Shown here one piece after another: positions 7,915 through 16,255 of a stretch of DNA of 64,000 bases (the stretch's first letter is position 1; each line of letters starts with the position of its first letter). The DNA lies in the NCBI RefSeq assembly GCF_016711335.1, contig NZ_JADJTF010000001.1, positions 558,001 through 622,000 on the forward strand, written 5' to 3'. The position numbers and the translations under genes were made by a program. This DNA comes from Thiofilum sp. GTDB taxonomy: Bacteria > Pseudomonadota > Gammaproteobacteria > Thiotrichales > Thiotrichaceae. Under the pieces are notes generated by a model. The model had not been told where the DNA came from. It saw only the letters and a program-made list of their open reading frames with translations, and ran no database searches.

Positions 7915-8876
7915 GGCGCTCTCCTTACTGGCGGCTGAGGTGTGGCATTAGGCTTAGTCTGACGGGGTTTAGCTGGCTCGGTGGCTGGCTTGTCTGCAGC
8001 AGGTTTTGCTGTTGGCGCTGCGAGGGGAGGCTCAACAGGTTTTTTAGGCCACACTAGCAATACTTCTCGTGTCTGCTCAAAATCTACCAAGCTTTCCGTA
8101 GTAATTTGGGCAAACTGACTGCTTTGGTCATAACTAATACCATTTTTAATCACACGCGCGACCGGAAAATCAGGCGGGAATAATTGGTCTAGACCAGAGG
8201 TCACAAAAATATCGCCTTCTTGAATCTTATCTTCGCTTTGAATCACCACCTTATCGAGGCGTAGGGTATTAGTTTTACCCGTACCTAAGGCTAAAGTGGT
8301 AAATCCGGTACGTTGATTGCGTACTGGAATGGCATGACGCTGATCGGTTAATTGAATCACTGTGGAGCTAAAGGGGCTGACTGTTAACACTTGACCATAG
8401 ATTTTACCACCCGCTAATACCACTTGCTTTTCGTAAACCCCATCGCGCGACCCTTTGTTCAAGGTCACAATACGTCTTACCCGCTCGCCTGAGGACGATA
8501 AAATCTCAGCCATAGAAAAATCAAATCCCATTCTCGGATTAGCTTTTAACTCATAGCGTAGGCGTTCATTTTGTTGCTCAACAATTACCATATCCTGATA
8601 GCGGGCTTCATAAAGGCGTAATTGATCCTTGAGCGCATTATTTTCTAGTGTGAGGTTAGTTTGCTCAGTAAAGAAAGTAGCCGTTTCATTATAGACCCGA
8701 AACGGTACATCAACTGACCATTGCAAAGGATAAGCTAGAATCGAAAATAGCGTTCGGACAGGCGCCATCGATTCAGTTTTACGATAATCAAACGCCATCA
8801 GGGTAAGCGCTAATATCACTAGCAAAATAAACTTAATAGAAAGCCCCGGCGCTGAATGAAAATTGCTGTTACTAAT
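7911..8876 (-). CDS. mreC: Rod shape-determining protein MreC, probable AUU start
   Basis: A 321-residue periplasmic scaffold anchored by one N-terminal transmembrane helix. A coiled coil follows (NLTLENNALKDQLRLYEARY), then the beta-rich MreC core with DGVYEKQVVLAGGKIYGQV, QLTDQRHAIPV and EGDIFVTSGLDQLFPPDFPVA, and a Pro/Ala/Lys-rich tail. The family's cytoplasmic lead (like SLSIKFILLVILAL) begins before the TTG at 8825. Reading upstream in frame there is no ATG, GTG or TTG near a ribosome site. An ATT at 8874-8876 has a perfect GGAGG (8882-8886) five bases before it, so I start there. The TTG at 8825 is the fallback; it lacks a good ribosome site and would cut the membrane helix. Confidence 0.85.
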   Translation of the reverse strand: MSNSNFHSAPGLSIKFILLVILALTLMAFDYRKTESMAPVRTLFSILAYPLQWSVDVPFRVYNETATFFTEQTNLTLENNALKDQLRLYEARYQDMVIVEQQNERLRYELKANPRMGFDFSMAEILSSSGERVRRIVTLNKGSRDGVYEKQVVLAGGKIYGQVLTVSPFSSTVIQLTDQRHAIPVRNQRTGFTTLALGTGKTNTLRLDKVVIQSEDKIQEGDIFVTSGLDQLFPPDFPVARVIKNGISYDQSSQFAQITTESLVDFEQTREVLLVWPKKPVEPPLAAPTAKPAADKPATEPAKPRQTKPNATPQPPVRRAP

Positions 8877-8999
8877 GTCCGCCTCCGTGCCACGCGGGCT
8901 AGAGTAATATTATTATCAATCTTAGTCGGGCAACTGACCACAAGCCACGCAACCAGTTGTCTAGCCCCATACCAATCAAAAATAGCTTTAAAACACTAA

Positions 9000-10046
9000 T
9001 CAATCAGTAGAGAGGAAGGCATCCCCTTCAGCTTCTAACATTTCTAAAATGCGCCCACCACCACGCGCCACACAGGTCAAGGGATCATCGGCAATTACTA
9101 CTGGAATCCCCGTTTCTTCCATTAATAGACGATCTAAATCCCGTAGTAATGCGCCACCACCGGTTAACACAATACCGCGATCCGCAACGTCTGCACCGAG
9201 TTCTGGAGGTGTTTGCTCTAAAGCGGTTTTAACTGCACTCACAATACCAAACAGTGGCTCTTGTAAAGCTTCAAGAATTTCATTACTGGTTAAAGTAAAG
9301 GCACGCGGCACACCTTCGGATAGATTGCGCCCTTTCACCTCGATTTCGAGTAATTCTTTGCCCGGATAAGCGGAACCAATTTCGCATTTAATCCGCTCAG
9401 CGGTCGCTTCACCAATCAACATACCGTAATTACGACGCACATAGCTGATAATCGCCTCATCCAAGCGATCACCACCAATGCGCACTGAGGCTGCATACAC
9501 AATACCGCGTAATGACATAATGGCGACTTCGGATGTACCGCCACCAATATCTAATACCATCGAACCAACCGCTTCATCGACCGGAATACCTGCACCTAAG
9601 GCGGCTGCCATGGGTTCTTCGACTAGGTAAACTTTACGAGCACCTGCACCTAAAGCAGAATCTTTAATCGCGCGGCGCTCCACTTGAGTTGCGCCACAAG
9701 GAACACATATTACTACGCGTGGGCTTGGACGCAGGATACGACCGGAATCGACTTTACGAATAAAATGCTGCAACATTTTTTCGGTGTAAGTGAAATCAGC
9801 AATAACGCCATCTTTCATAGGTCGAATGGCAGTGATATTTTCTGGGGTACGCCCCAACATTTTTTTGGCTTCTATCCCGACCGCTTCAATCGATTTTGGA
9901 CCACCGGGTCCTCGGTCTTGGCGGATAGCAACAACGGATGGCTCATCCAACACAATGCCTTTACCACGCATATAAATAAGGGTATTAGCCGTGCCAAGAT
10001 CGACAGAAATATCATTGGAAAACAAACCAGAGATGGCTTTGAACAT
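9000..10046 (-). CDS. mreB: Rod shape-determining protein MreB
   Basis: A 348-residue bacterial actin homologue that forms membrane-associated filaments directing lateral wall growth. Actin-superfamily motifs are clear: SVDLGTANTLIYMRGKGIVL (phosphate 1) near the start, PCGATQVERRAIKDSA, VEEPMAAALGAGIPV, VLDIGGGTSEVA (phosphate 2) and VLTGGGALLRDLDRLL (adenosine motif). Length is standard. It is first in mreBCD, with a 120-bp gap before mreC. The divergent hslO starts 240 bp away, so the intervening region holds the promoters of both; I recognise no specific sites there. Confidence 0.98.
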   Translation of the reverse strand: MFKAISGLFSNDISVDLGTANTLIYMRGKGIVLDEPSVVAIRQDRGPGGPKSIEAVGIEAKKMLGRTPENITAIRPMKDGVIADFTYTEKMLQHFIRKVDSGRILRPSPRVVICVPCGATQVERRAIKDSALGAGARKVYLVEEPMAAALGAGIPVDEAVGSMVLDIGGGTSEVAIMSLRGIVYAASVRIGGDRLDEAIISYVRRNYGMLIGEATAERIKCEIGSAYPGKELLEIEVKGRNLSEGVPRAFTLTSNEILEALQEPLFGIVSAVKTALEQTPPELGADVADRGIVLTGGGALLRDLDRLLMEETGIPVVIADDPLTCVARGGGRILEMLEAEGDAFLSTD

Positions 10047-10284
10047 TTTGTTAGTCCGAAATAATGCTAAATTTAAAAGTTAGTTGCAGAAACGTCCTGT
10101 CAGATTCTGGTTATTCCTTGCAAACAAGCCCCCGCCTGCCCAGGCGCAAACAGTTGCCAAATGTAGCAACCGAGATAGTTTTGAGCAAGCCAACAGATAT
10201 GATAAGTTCTCAATACATTAAAGATTGCACTAGTGCAGGCAAATCCTTGCTGAACTAAATCAAATTTTCACCTACTGGATCACT

Positions 10285-11154
10285 ATGAGCACTGATATTT
10301 TACACCGCTTTTTACTGGAAACACCTAATGTACGCGGTGCATGGACTGCGCTAGAGCACACATGGCAACAATTAGTCACTAGAGCCGATTACCCCCCTGC
10401 GATTAAAGCGCTATTGGGGGAAGCTTTAGCGGCTATTACCTTATTATCCACTACTATTAAACATAATGGCTCGATTATCTTACAGTTACGTGGTAATGGA
10501 CCAGTACACTTAGTGGTTGTCCAAATTCAAGCCAATGGTGCAGTACGTGGTCTAGCACGGTGGTCTTCAATCCCTGAAGATACAAGCTCTTTAACAGCGA
10601 TGGTAGGGCAAGGTCATATAGCCATTACCCTCGATGCTGAAAAAGAATCTGAACGTTACCAAGGTATTATAGCCCTAGAAGCGCCTACCTTAGCAGCCGC
10701 TTTAGAAAATTACTTCCAACAATCTGAACAACTCCCTACACGCTTGTATTTAAGTGCGAATGAACAGCGTTGTGCCGGTATTTTAGTGCAACGTTTACCT
10801 GAAGCTAATGAGGAAAATGAAGACTTCACCCGCGTAGGGTTATTATTAGATACCTTATCTACGCATGAATTGCTCACTTTAGACGCTCAGCAGGTGCTCT
10901 ACCGCTTATTTCATGAGGAAGAGGTGCGCTTATTTGAGGCTCATCCGGTTTTCTTTCAATGTAGTTGCAGTCGGGAGCGTATCGAGCGCATGTTAATTAG
11001 CCTAGGTGCAGAGGAAATAGACTCGATTCTGGCTGAACAAGGTCAAATAGAGATTACCTGTGAATTTTGTAATACCCGATACACACTAGATGCTATTGAT
11101 GCCAAAAGCCTTTTTATCCAAAGCGCTATGCCCATCCATAACACTCTACACTAA
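10285..11154 (+). CDS. hslO: Hsp33 redox-regulated chaperonin
   Basis: A 289-residue cytosolic holdase activated by oxidative unfolding. The N-terminal domain has GEALAAITLLSTTIKHNGS and LQLRGNGPVHLVVVQ. The C-terminal zinc switch has the four cysteines as CSCSRER and CEFC (CxC ... CxxC), normal for the family. It starts at an ATG with the sense partner mreB divergent. The stop is 24 bp before the NAD(P)H oxidoreductase gene, so these genes may be co-transcribed; no terminator is seen between them. Confidence 0.96.
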   Translation: MSTDILHRFLLETPNVRGAWTALEHTWQQLVTRADYPPAIKALLGEALAAITLLSTTIKHNGSIILQLRGNGPVHLVVVQIQANGAVRGLARWSSIPEDTSSLTAMVGQGHIAITLDAEKESERYQGIIALEAPTLAAALENYFQQSEQLPTRLYLSANEQRCAGILVQRLPEANEENEDFTRVGLLLDTLSTHELLTLDAQQVLYRLFHEEEVRLFEAHPVFFQCSCSRERIERMLISLGAEEIDSILAEQGQIEITCEFCNTRYTLDAIDAKSLFIQSAMPIHNTLH

Positions 11155-11178
11155 TAACAACTAAATTCAGGACACCCT

Positions 11179-11763
11179 ATGCGTGTATTAATTGTTTACG
11201 CCCACCCTAATCCTAATAGTTTTAATCATGCCCTCGTAGAACATTGCCAACAGGGACTAATAGCAGCAGGGCATGAAGTCAAACTGAAAGATTTATATGC
11301 TGAAAACTTCGACCCCGTACTGCGAGCAGAACATTTAGCCGAATTACAAACTGGAGTCATTCCCGCCAAAATCCAGCATGAACAAGCAGCGCTATTATGG
11401 GCAGAGGGATTAGTGTTTATTTATCCTTTGTGGTGGTTTGGGCGTCCGGCGATTTTAAAAGGTTGGTTTGATCATGTCTTAACCCGTGGTGTGGCGTTTG
11501 ATTATTCGCAACAAGGGGTGACTGGATTATTGAAGCATCGGCGGGCGGCGGTGATTATTACCGCAGGTGGCTCACAAGATTATTTTAAAGGTATTGATGC
11601 GGAGACTCTGATTCATCGCCCTATGACCGACGGTACTTTATCGTATTGTGGTATTCCGCAAGTCGATCAATTTATTTATTACAATGTACCGACCATGAGT
11701 GATGCTGAGCGTCACGCCATTTTAGCTCAGGTGCAGCAGTTAGGTAGAGAGTTCGATGCTTAA
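11179..11763 (+). CDS. NAD(P)H-dependent oxidoreductase, flavodoxin-like (KefF/NQO1 type)
   Basis: A 194-residue flavodoxin-fold protein. The start MRVLIVYAHPNPNSFNHAL binds the flavin phosphate in this family, and FIYPLWWFGRPAILKGWFD is the conserved central motif of the KefF/MdaB/NQO1 group. GGSQDYF lies in the second half. Such enzymes use NAD(P)H to reduce quinones or are regulatory partners of potassium efflux systems. No Kef gene is adjacent, so a quinone reductase role is more likely. Its end overlaps the next gene by 8 bp, which argues for one operon with hslO and the esterase. Confidence 0.9.
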   Translation: MRVLIVYAHPNPNSFNHALVEHCQQGLIAAGHEVKLKDLYAENFDPVLRAEHLAELQTGVIPAKIQHEQAALLWAEGLVFIYPLWWFGRPAILKGWFDHVLTRGVAFDYSQQGVTGLLKHRRAAVIITAGGSQDYFKGIDAETLIHRPMTDGTLSYCGIPQVDQFIYYNVPTMSDAERHAILAQVQQLGREFDA

Positions 11764-12526
11764 TTATCGTATTTATGGCGCACTAACTGAGCACACTACC
11801 CCCCTCGTGGTGCTACATGGTTTATTAGGCTCTTTGGATAATTGGCATACCTTTGCTACTCGCTATGCCCATACTCAGCCTATTATTGCCATGGATATGC
11901 GCAATCATGGCAACTCTCCGCATGTAGTAGGGATGACCTATCAACTCATGGTAGAGGATATTCTAGCCACTCTACATCACTTAGGGATTAAGCAATGTGA
12001 CCTCATGGGGCATTCGATGGGTGGCAAAGCTAGCATGGTACTAGCCACCCAAAACCCTGAATTAGTGCAACGTTTAATCGTGGTGGACATAGCCCCCTAT
12101 ACCTACCGTCCACGCTTACAAAACTTATTACATGCAATGAATACGCTACCTCTAGCGACCTTAAAAAATCGCAAACAGGCTGATGAGCATTTAAGTACCG
12201 TCGTCACCAGTGCCTTTGAGCGTGGCTTTTTATTAAAAAACCTCTCCCGCCAAAGCGATGGAACCTTTAAATGGCTATGTAACCTGCCAGAAATTACCCG
12301 CAATTATCTAAAAATCACAGGCTTTCCCGCCTTAAACCCTAGTTATACGGCTCCAGTATTAGAAATAGCAGGAAAGCAATCGGATTATGTTACCGAGGAG
12401 ACTTGGGCTACTATACAAGCACTCTTTCCTCAGGCACGGTTAGAGTATATTGAAGAGGCGGGGCATTTGCCGCATGTGCAAACGCCCGATCTATTTGAGC
12501 AATTAGTGCGTGACTTTTTAGGCTAA
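11756..12526 (+). CDS. Alpha/beta-hydrolase (YbfF-like esterase)
   Basis: A 256-residue alpha/beta-hydrolase. The oxyanion region is VVLHGLLGSLDNWH, the nucleophile elbow is LMGHSMGGKASM (Ser), MDMRNHGNSPH is typical of YbfF-type esterases, and the C-terminal catalytic His is in EEAGHLPHVQTPD. The acid is likely the Asp in EIAGKQSDYV. Substrate is unknown; YbfF proteins cleave short acyl-CoA or palmitoyl esters. It overlaps the oxidoreductase gene upstream and converges with the lipoprotein gene, overlapping it tail to tail by 9 bp. Confidence 0.92.
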   Translation: MLNYRIYGALTEHTTPLVVLHGLLGSLDNWHTFATRYAHTQPIIAMDMRNHGNSPHVVGMTYQLMVEDILATLHHLGIKQCDLMGHSMGGKASMVLATQNPELVQRLIVVDIAPYTYRPRLQNLLHAMNTLPLATLKNRKQADEHLSTVVTSAFERGFLLKNLSRQSDGTFKWLCNLPEITRNYLKITGFPALNPSYTAPVLEIAGKQSDYVTEETWATIQALFPQARLEYIEEAGHLPHVQTPDLFEQLVRDFLG

Positions 12527-13669
12527 AGGGGCGCGATAGGTATTAATGCGTCGTGACCAACCCGCCAACCAACGCTCCTCGCCACTGCCATTCGGTGCAT
12601 TATTGACGCGGCGTTGCAATACCTGCATCGCTGCATCCGCAAAGGCATTGAGAGCATCTTGTCCGGGCTGAGCAGGGCGCATGGTTTCTAGTACTTGTAA
12701 TAGCCCCCAGTTTTGTCCGCGATAGCCGCCACTACGATTCAGTCCTTCACCTTTGAAATTCACATAGTCAATAATCGCATACCACCCCCCTGGTGTGTTA
12801 GCCAACACATTAAGGTTTTGTGCGACTAGGGGGCGTAAATGAGCAGGTGAAGTACGTACCAATTTGGGCATCGCTAAACGGGTACGATCCACAATATATT
12901 GCGCTTGTAGCTCACGCGTTTGGAATAAAATAGTTTGTAGCTCTTTGACTTGAGCTGTATTTTTAGCTCGCATTAATTCCGCTTTGGAGCGCCACGGTGC
13001 TCCGGTATGACGCGCCTGACGCACCCAAGCAGGTAGTTGCACTCCATTACGTTCTAAGTGATCTAGCAATTGCGGGAAGGTATTACCAAAGCGTGCTGCA
13101 CGCCCTGTTGGATACCAAGTGAAATGCCCAATACCCATTGAGGCAAAGTTTTCGCCATCATTCCAATGCACTAAATTGCTGACACTACCGCCGCTTTCGT
13201 TTTGGAAAATTTGCTCGCCAATTTTGCGCAACTCGCTCCATTGTAACGCAGGCATGCCAGAGCCTAATTCAATCGGCTGATTCACCTGCATAGGTGGCAT
13301 AGCCACGGGTGGCGCTGGCATATAACCAACCATCTGGGTTTCATACTCATAGGCTTGCGGTTGATAAGCCTGCTCAGGTTCAGGAACATATACCTGTTGT
13401 TGATGCGCATATTGATGCTGGGGGCGCGGCGCTGGACGCACAGGACGGGGTTGGTGTTGGGGCTGTGGATTAGCAAAATGATAGCCCGACCCAAAACCCG
13501 CATCGACCTGAGCCACCGCAGTTGAATGAGAGCCACTGGTTTTAGCTTGGTTGGCATTTGAGGGGGAAGAACCCGGCTCCGCTTCAGGAATGGTTTGAGA
13601 GGGACTACAAGCGGTTAACTGTACCCCTGCTAGGGCAAAAAGAACCGCCCAGGTTCGTTGTTTTATCAT
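12518..13669 (-). CDS. Lipoprotein with lysozyme-like C-terminal domain, uncharacterised
   Basis: A 383-residue protein with a type II signal peptide and lipobox LTAC (Cys21). A low-complexity linker of about 110 residues rich in Pro, Gln, Tyr and Ala follows, then a conserved domain from about residue 135. It includes IGEQIFQNESGG, WNDGENFASMGIGHFTWYP, YIIDYVNFKGEG-like residues and RGQNWGLLQVLE. The Glu in NESGG and the GIGH motif recall muramidase folds, but the family is not one I can name. The protein should be attached to a membrane and face the periplasm. Cell-wall binding or cleavage is only inferred. A GC-poor 130-bp gap separates it from the WYL regulator. Confidence 0.8.
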   Translation of the reverse strand: MIKQRTWAVLFALAGVQLTACSPSQTIPEAEPGSSPSNANQAKTSGSHSTAVAQVDAGFGSGYHFANPQPQHQPRPVRPAPRPQHQYAHQQQVYVPEPEQAYQPQAYEYETQMVGYMPAPPVAMPPMQVNQPIELGSGMPALQWSELRKIGEQIFQNESGGSVSNLVHWNDGENFASMGIGHFTWYPTGRAARFGNTFPQLLDHLERNGVQLPAWVRQARHTGAPWRSKAELMRAKNTAQVKELQTILFQTRELQAQYIVDRTRLAMPKLVRTSPAHLRPLVAQNLNVLANTPGGWYAIIDYVNFKGEGLNRSGGYRGQNWGLLQVLETMRPAQPGQDALNAFADAAMQVLQRRVNNAPNGSGEERWLAGWSRRINTYRAPLA

Positions 13670-13802
13670 ATAGCCTCACACTTATTTTTATATTGTTATG
13701 TTGAGCCGACGGTGTGCTTATAAACGACTCTTATTAACGAGCAAGGCTATAATTTATTAGTGTGAATTGCTACACATTTTTGACAAGCTTACTCAACTCC
13801 TG

Positions 13803-14777
13803 TCAGTGATAATGTTCTAAAGCCGCTATTAATTTCTCCTTCACCCACTGACGCAAATTTTCAGGCTCTAGTACCGTCACCGAGGCTCCACGCCTTAATA
13901 TTTCACCTATTAACTCTGTGGGATTACCATAAGGAATTTTTAATAAATAGCTCCCATCACTCTGCCACTCACCCTCCTGTTTAGGATGCCATACCTCATC
14001 GGCAATCCAACGCGCTGCTTCAGGATTAAACTGTAAAACCGCAATTGCTTTGACCTCACCAGAAAAAATCCCGAAAGAGTCGAATAAGGTTGCTTCCAAG
14101 GTTTCAGGTGCAACTTTAGTACTCACCTGTTCTAACTTAGTCACCTGCTCAAAACGATCTAAGGAAAAAGGTCTGACCGCTCCCGAAGCATGGCATAGTG
14201 CGGCTAGATACCAATTATCACGGTAAAAAATCAGTTTTTGCGGCGATAACAGATGTTCAGAGCGCTGATTGCTAGAGCGCGAATAGTAAGTCGCCTGTAA
14301 TTGCTTGCCCTGCAAACACGCTCCAGCCACCACCTCAAAAAACTGATATTGCCCTAAACGCTTACCATGCGGAATCACATGAATGATATTGGCTAAATTA
14401 GTATCGGGTTTAATTTCTGCTCCATAACGTAAAATCGCCTCCACTCGATCTTTTAACAGTTGAATATCATCTTGTAATAATTCAGGGTCAAAATGCGTAA
14501 TAAGCTGCTGCATGGTGAGGAGGGCATAAATCTCTTTTTCCGAAAGCCACACACCGGGGAGCTGGTAAAAGGCTTTCTGATCAGGTACATAGTAATAGCC
14601 ATTGCGCTTAGCATCATACTCAATCGGAGCACCCAAGCGATCACGTAAAAACTCTAAGGCACGACGTACTGACTTTTCTGAGCACTCTAAGCGCTCCTCT
14701 AAAGTTTTACGGGGTATAGGTAATCGCGCCTGCATTAATAAATTATGTAATTTTACAATTCGCTCTGTGCGTTCCAT
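13803..14777 (-). CDS. WYL-domain transcriptional regulator
   Basis: A 324-residue regulator of the YafY/WYL type. Residues 1-60 form a winged helix (LHNLLMQARLPIPRKTLEERL, then CSEKSVRRALEFLRDR). The WYL part around residues 140-225 has LQATYYSR, HLLSPQKLIFYRDNWYLAALC and RPFSLDRFE, followed by the C-terminal WCX extension. WYL domains sense small ligands, often nucleic-acid fragments, and can activate or repress. It is divergent from the polysaccharide-lyase-like gene; the 88-bp gap contains a 7-bp inverted repeat that may be its operator. Self-regulation and control of the lyase are inferred. Confidence 0.92.
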   Translation of the reverse strand: MERTERIVKLHNLLMQARLPIPRKTLEERLECSEKSVRRALEFLRDRLGAPIEYDAKRNGYYYVPDQKAFYQLPGVWLSEKEIYALLTMQQLITHFDPELLQDDIQLLKDRVEAILRYGAEIKPDTNLANIIHVIPHGKRLGQYQFFEVVAGACLQGKQLQATYYSRSSNQRSEHLLSPQKLIFYRDNWYLAALCHASGAVRPFSLDRFEQVTKLEQVSTKVAPETLEATLFDSFGIFSGEVKAIAVLQFNPEAARWIADEVWHPKQEGEWQSDGSYLLKIPYGNPTELIGEILRRGASVTVLEPENLRQWVKEKLIAALEHYH

Positions 14778-14800
14778 AGTATGAACCTCGTTTAGATAGA

Positions 14801-14820
14801 GCTAACTTAAAGGAGTTAGC
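14801..14820. promoter_or_regulatory. Inverted repeat, candidate WYL-regulator operator
   Basis: GCTAACT (14801-14807) and AGTTAGC (14814-14820) form a perfect 7-bp inverted repeat with a 6-bp spacer in the divergent region between the WYL regulator and the lyase gene. The right half overlaps the AAGGAG ribosome site of a 16-codon leader. Position is the only support for a regulatory role. Confidence 0.4.
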
Positions 14821-14822
14821 CT

Positions 14823-14873
14823 ATGCACACAATAGACCTAGATAAAATAACAATGGGCTTTAGGTATGAATAA
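14823..14873 (+). CDS. Putative 16-residue leader peptide coupled to the lyase gene
   Basis: A 16-codon reading frame (MHTIDLDKITMGFRYE) begins at an ATG with a strong AAGGAG 7 nt upstream. Its TAA stop at 14871-14873 lies just inside the next gene, whose ATG is at 14866, in another frame. The lyase ATG itself has only a weak ribosome site, so translation coupling is plausible. No homologue is known to me. Confidence 0.35.
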   Translation: MHTIDLDKITMGFRYE

Positions 14874-15972
14874 ATTATTAGTGAGTCTGGGATTAAGTCT
14901 ACTTCCCTTCACCGTGCAGGCTGTCAGTCATAATCCTGATGTGAAACGCAGTCCCTTACAAACTCAAGACCTGTCGGTTTCTTTTAATCAGCATCAAAAT
15001 GGTTATTACAAGGGTGACCTAATTTGGGAGGATTGGGTCACGTTAGCATGGGATGGAACCAAAAATCGGGCGCAAATCTATCAAGACAAAGCGCAACAAA
15101 CCAATCCCTTTTTAAGAGTGAATTACCCTAAAGATGGCGTCGGCCCTTTACACAGTGGCGCACAATTTCTGGTGCATTTGCCTCCAGCGGATGAGTATTG
15201 GTTGACTTATAAAGTACGCTTCAATGGACGCTTTGATTTTAATTTAGGCGGCAAGCTTCCGGGCTTTGCCAGTGGCGAGGGTAAGTATGCCAATGGCGTG
15301 ATCCCCACCGATGGTAAGGGTTGGACCGCTCGACTGATGTGGATTAGAGAAGGTGAATTAGTGCCTTATCTGTATTACGTGGATATGCCTAAAGAAAACC
15401 GTTGGGGGCATTTTTGGTCAACCAGTAATTTTATTAAACCCGATACTTGGCAAGTCATTACACAACATGTGCGCTTAAATACGGCTGGACAACGTAATGG
15501 ACTGTATCAAGTATGGGTAGATGGTAGACCGCTAGTCGATAAGCGCGACATGCTGTGGCGCTACGGTAACTACGGGCAAATTGATTCGTTTATCTTTGGA
15601 ACCTACCACGGGGGGGCTAATCCCGAATGGGCACCGCGCTGGAATAGTACCGCTGACTTTGATGATTTTAGTATTAGTCGCCAAATGCCTGCTTATTTAA
15701 GAAATGCTCCGGTGCTTCAACAAGCAAGCCAACCTCTATCTAATAAACCTAATCCTGTACCTGCGCTTATGGCAACTAGACGAGCACTTCCCAACGTTGC
15801 ACGCCCGCCCCGCCCTATTGCTGTTAGTAACAAACCTATGGTGCAAATGCCATTAGCCAGACCTATTAAGCTAACCACTTATGTAAAGCCTACTCAACAG
15901 CAACGCTTTATACGCCCTCTCCCTAAAGTGGTGAAACCCCAACCGTTTAATATCAACTTCCCTAGGCGTTAA
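14866..15972 (+). CDS. Secreted polysaccharide-lyase-like protein (PL14-type)
   Basis: A 368-residue exported protein with an N-terminal signal peptide ending near AQAVS-like residues (LLPFTVQAVS). The central region (about 60-285) resembles family-14 polysaccharide lyases and related jelly-roll proteins: EYWLTYKVRFNGRFDFNLGG, KLPGFASGEG, GWTARLMWIREGE, YLYYVDMP, GLYQVWVDGRPLVDKR and WNSTADFDDFSISR. These enzymes cleave alginate or glucuronan by beta-elimination. The last 80 residues are a basic, Pro-rich tail (many LPNVARPPRP-like runs) that is unusual and could bind the wall or matrix. Divergent from a WYL regulator. Substrate is unknown. Confidence 0.75.
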   Translation: MNKLLVSLGLSLLPFTVQAVSHNPDVKRSPLQTQDLSVSFNQHQNGYYKGDLIWEDWVTLAWDGTKNRAQIYQDKAQQTNPFLRVNYPKDGVGPLHSGAQFLVHLPPADEYWLTYKVRFNGRFDFNLGGKLPGFASGEGKYANGVIPTDGKGWTARLMWIREGELVPYLYYVDMPKENRWGHFWSTSNFIKPDTWQVITQHVRLNTAGQRNGLYQVWVDGRPLVDKRDMLWRYGNYGQIDSFIFGTYHGGANPEWAPRWNSTADFDDFSISRQMPAYLRNAPVLQQASQPLSNKPNPVPALMATRRALPNVARPPRPIAVSNKPMVQMPLARPIKLTTYVKPTQQQRFIRPLPKVVKPQPFNINFPRR

Positions 15973-15992
15973 TTGAGCTAGCTCAAAGTTTT
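15973..15992 (+). terminator. Short palindrome with T tail after the lyase gene
   Basis: TTGAGCTAGCTCAA (15973-15986) is a perfect palindrome directly after the stop codon and is followed by AGTTTT. It can fold into a 5-bp hairpin with a tight CTAG loop. It may act as a weak terminator. Confidence 0.4.
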
Positions 15993-16001
15993 GGGAATAA
16001 T

Positions 16002-16035
16002 GTCACTCCTTTGCAAAGCATCACTGAGGAGTGAC
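16002..16035 (+). promoter_or_regulatory. Hairpin masking the rubredoxin ribosome-binding site
   Basis: GTCACTCCT (16002-16010) pairs perfectly with AGGAGTGAC (16027-16035) over 9 bp, with a 16-nt loop. The 3' arm contains the AGGAG ribosome site and ends one base before the rubredoxin ATG, so folding would hide the site completely. No T run follows, which argues against a terminator. A thermometer, protein-binding or RNA-controlled switch is possible; the trigger is unknown. Confidence 0.55.
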
Positions 16036-16036
16036 G

Positions 16037-16201
16037 ATGAAAACGTGGATGTGCATTGTATGCGGTTGGGTGTATGAAGAAGAAAAGGGTTGGCCACAAG
16101 ACGGCATTCCAGCCGGTACACGTTGGGAAGATATACCTAGTGATTGGCACTGCCCTGAGTGCGGCGTAAGCAAAAGTGATTTTGTGATGATGGAGATTTA
16201 A
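16037..16201 (+). CDS. Rubredoxin
   Basis: A 54-residue protein, the normal rubredoxin length. It has both iron-binding CxxC knuckles: CIVCGWVYEEEKGWPQDGI near the N-terminus and CPECGVSKSDF near the C-terminus. The conserved WEDIPSDWHCPECG is present. Rubredoxins hold one Fe(Cys)4 and pass single electrons, for example to alkane hydroxylases, rubrerythrin or oxygen reductases; no partner is adjacent. GAGGAG lies 6 nt before the ATG but is buried in a 9-bp hairpin. It converges with a small lipoprotein gene. Confidence 0.95.
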   Translation: MKTWMCIVCGWVYEEEKGWPQDGIPAGTRWEDIPSDWHCPECGVSKSDFVMMEI

Positions 16202-16212
16202 AATTGCACAGA

Positions 16213-16249
16213 CAAAACCACCGATGATGCCCTAAGGGCACTCGGTGGT
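16213..16249 (-). terminator. Terminator of the small lipoprotein gene
   Basis: ACCACCGA (16217-16224) pairs with TCGGTGGT (16242-16249), with an inner TGCCC/GGGCA stem. On the minus strand the hairpin is followed by TTTTG, fitting rho-independent termination of the lipoprotein gene. It may also stop rubredoxin transcription. Confidence 0.7.
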
Positions 16250-16255
16250 GGGAAA

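Noticed and set aside
9684..10064. Plus-strand frames of 60-126 codons opposite mreB
   Set aside because: They are shadows of the highly conserved mreB gene.
15973..16035. Reading both hairpins before rubredoxin as terminators
   Set aside because: Only the first has a T tail. The second ends one base before the start codon and contains the ribosome site, so a translational role fits better.
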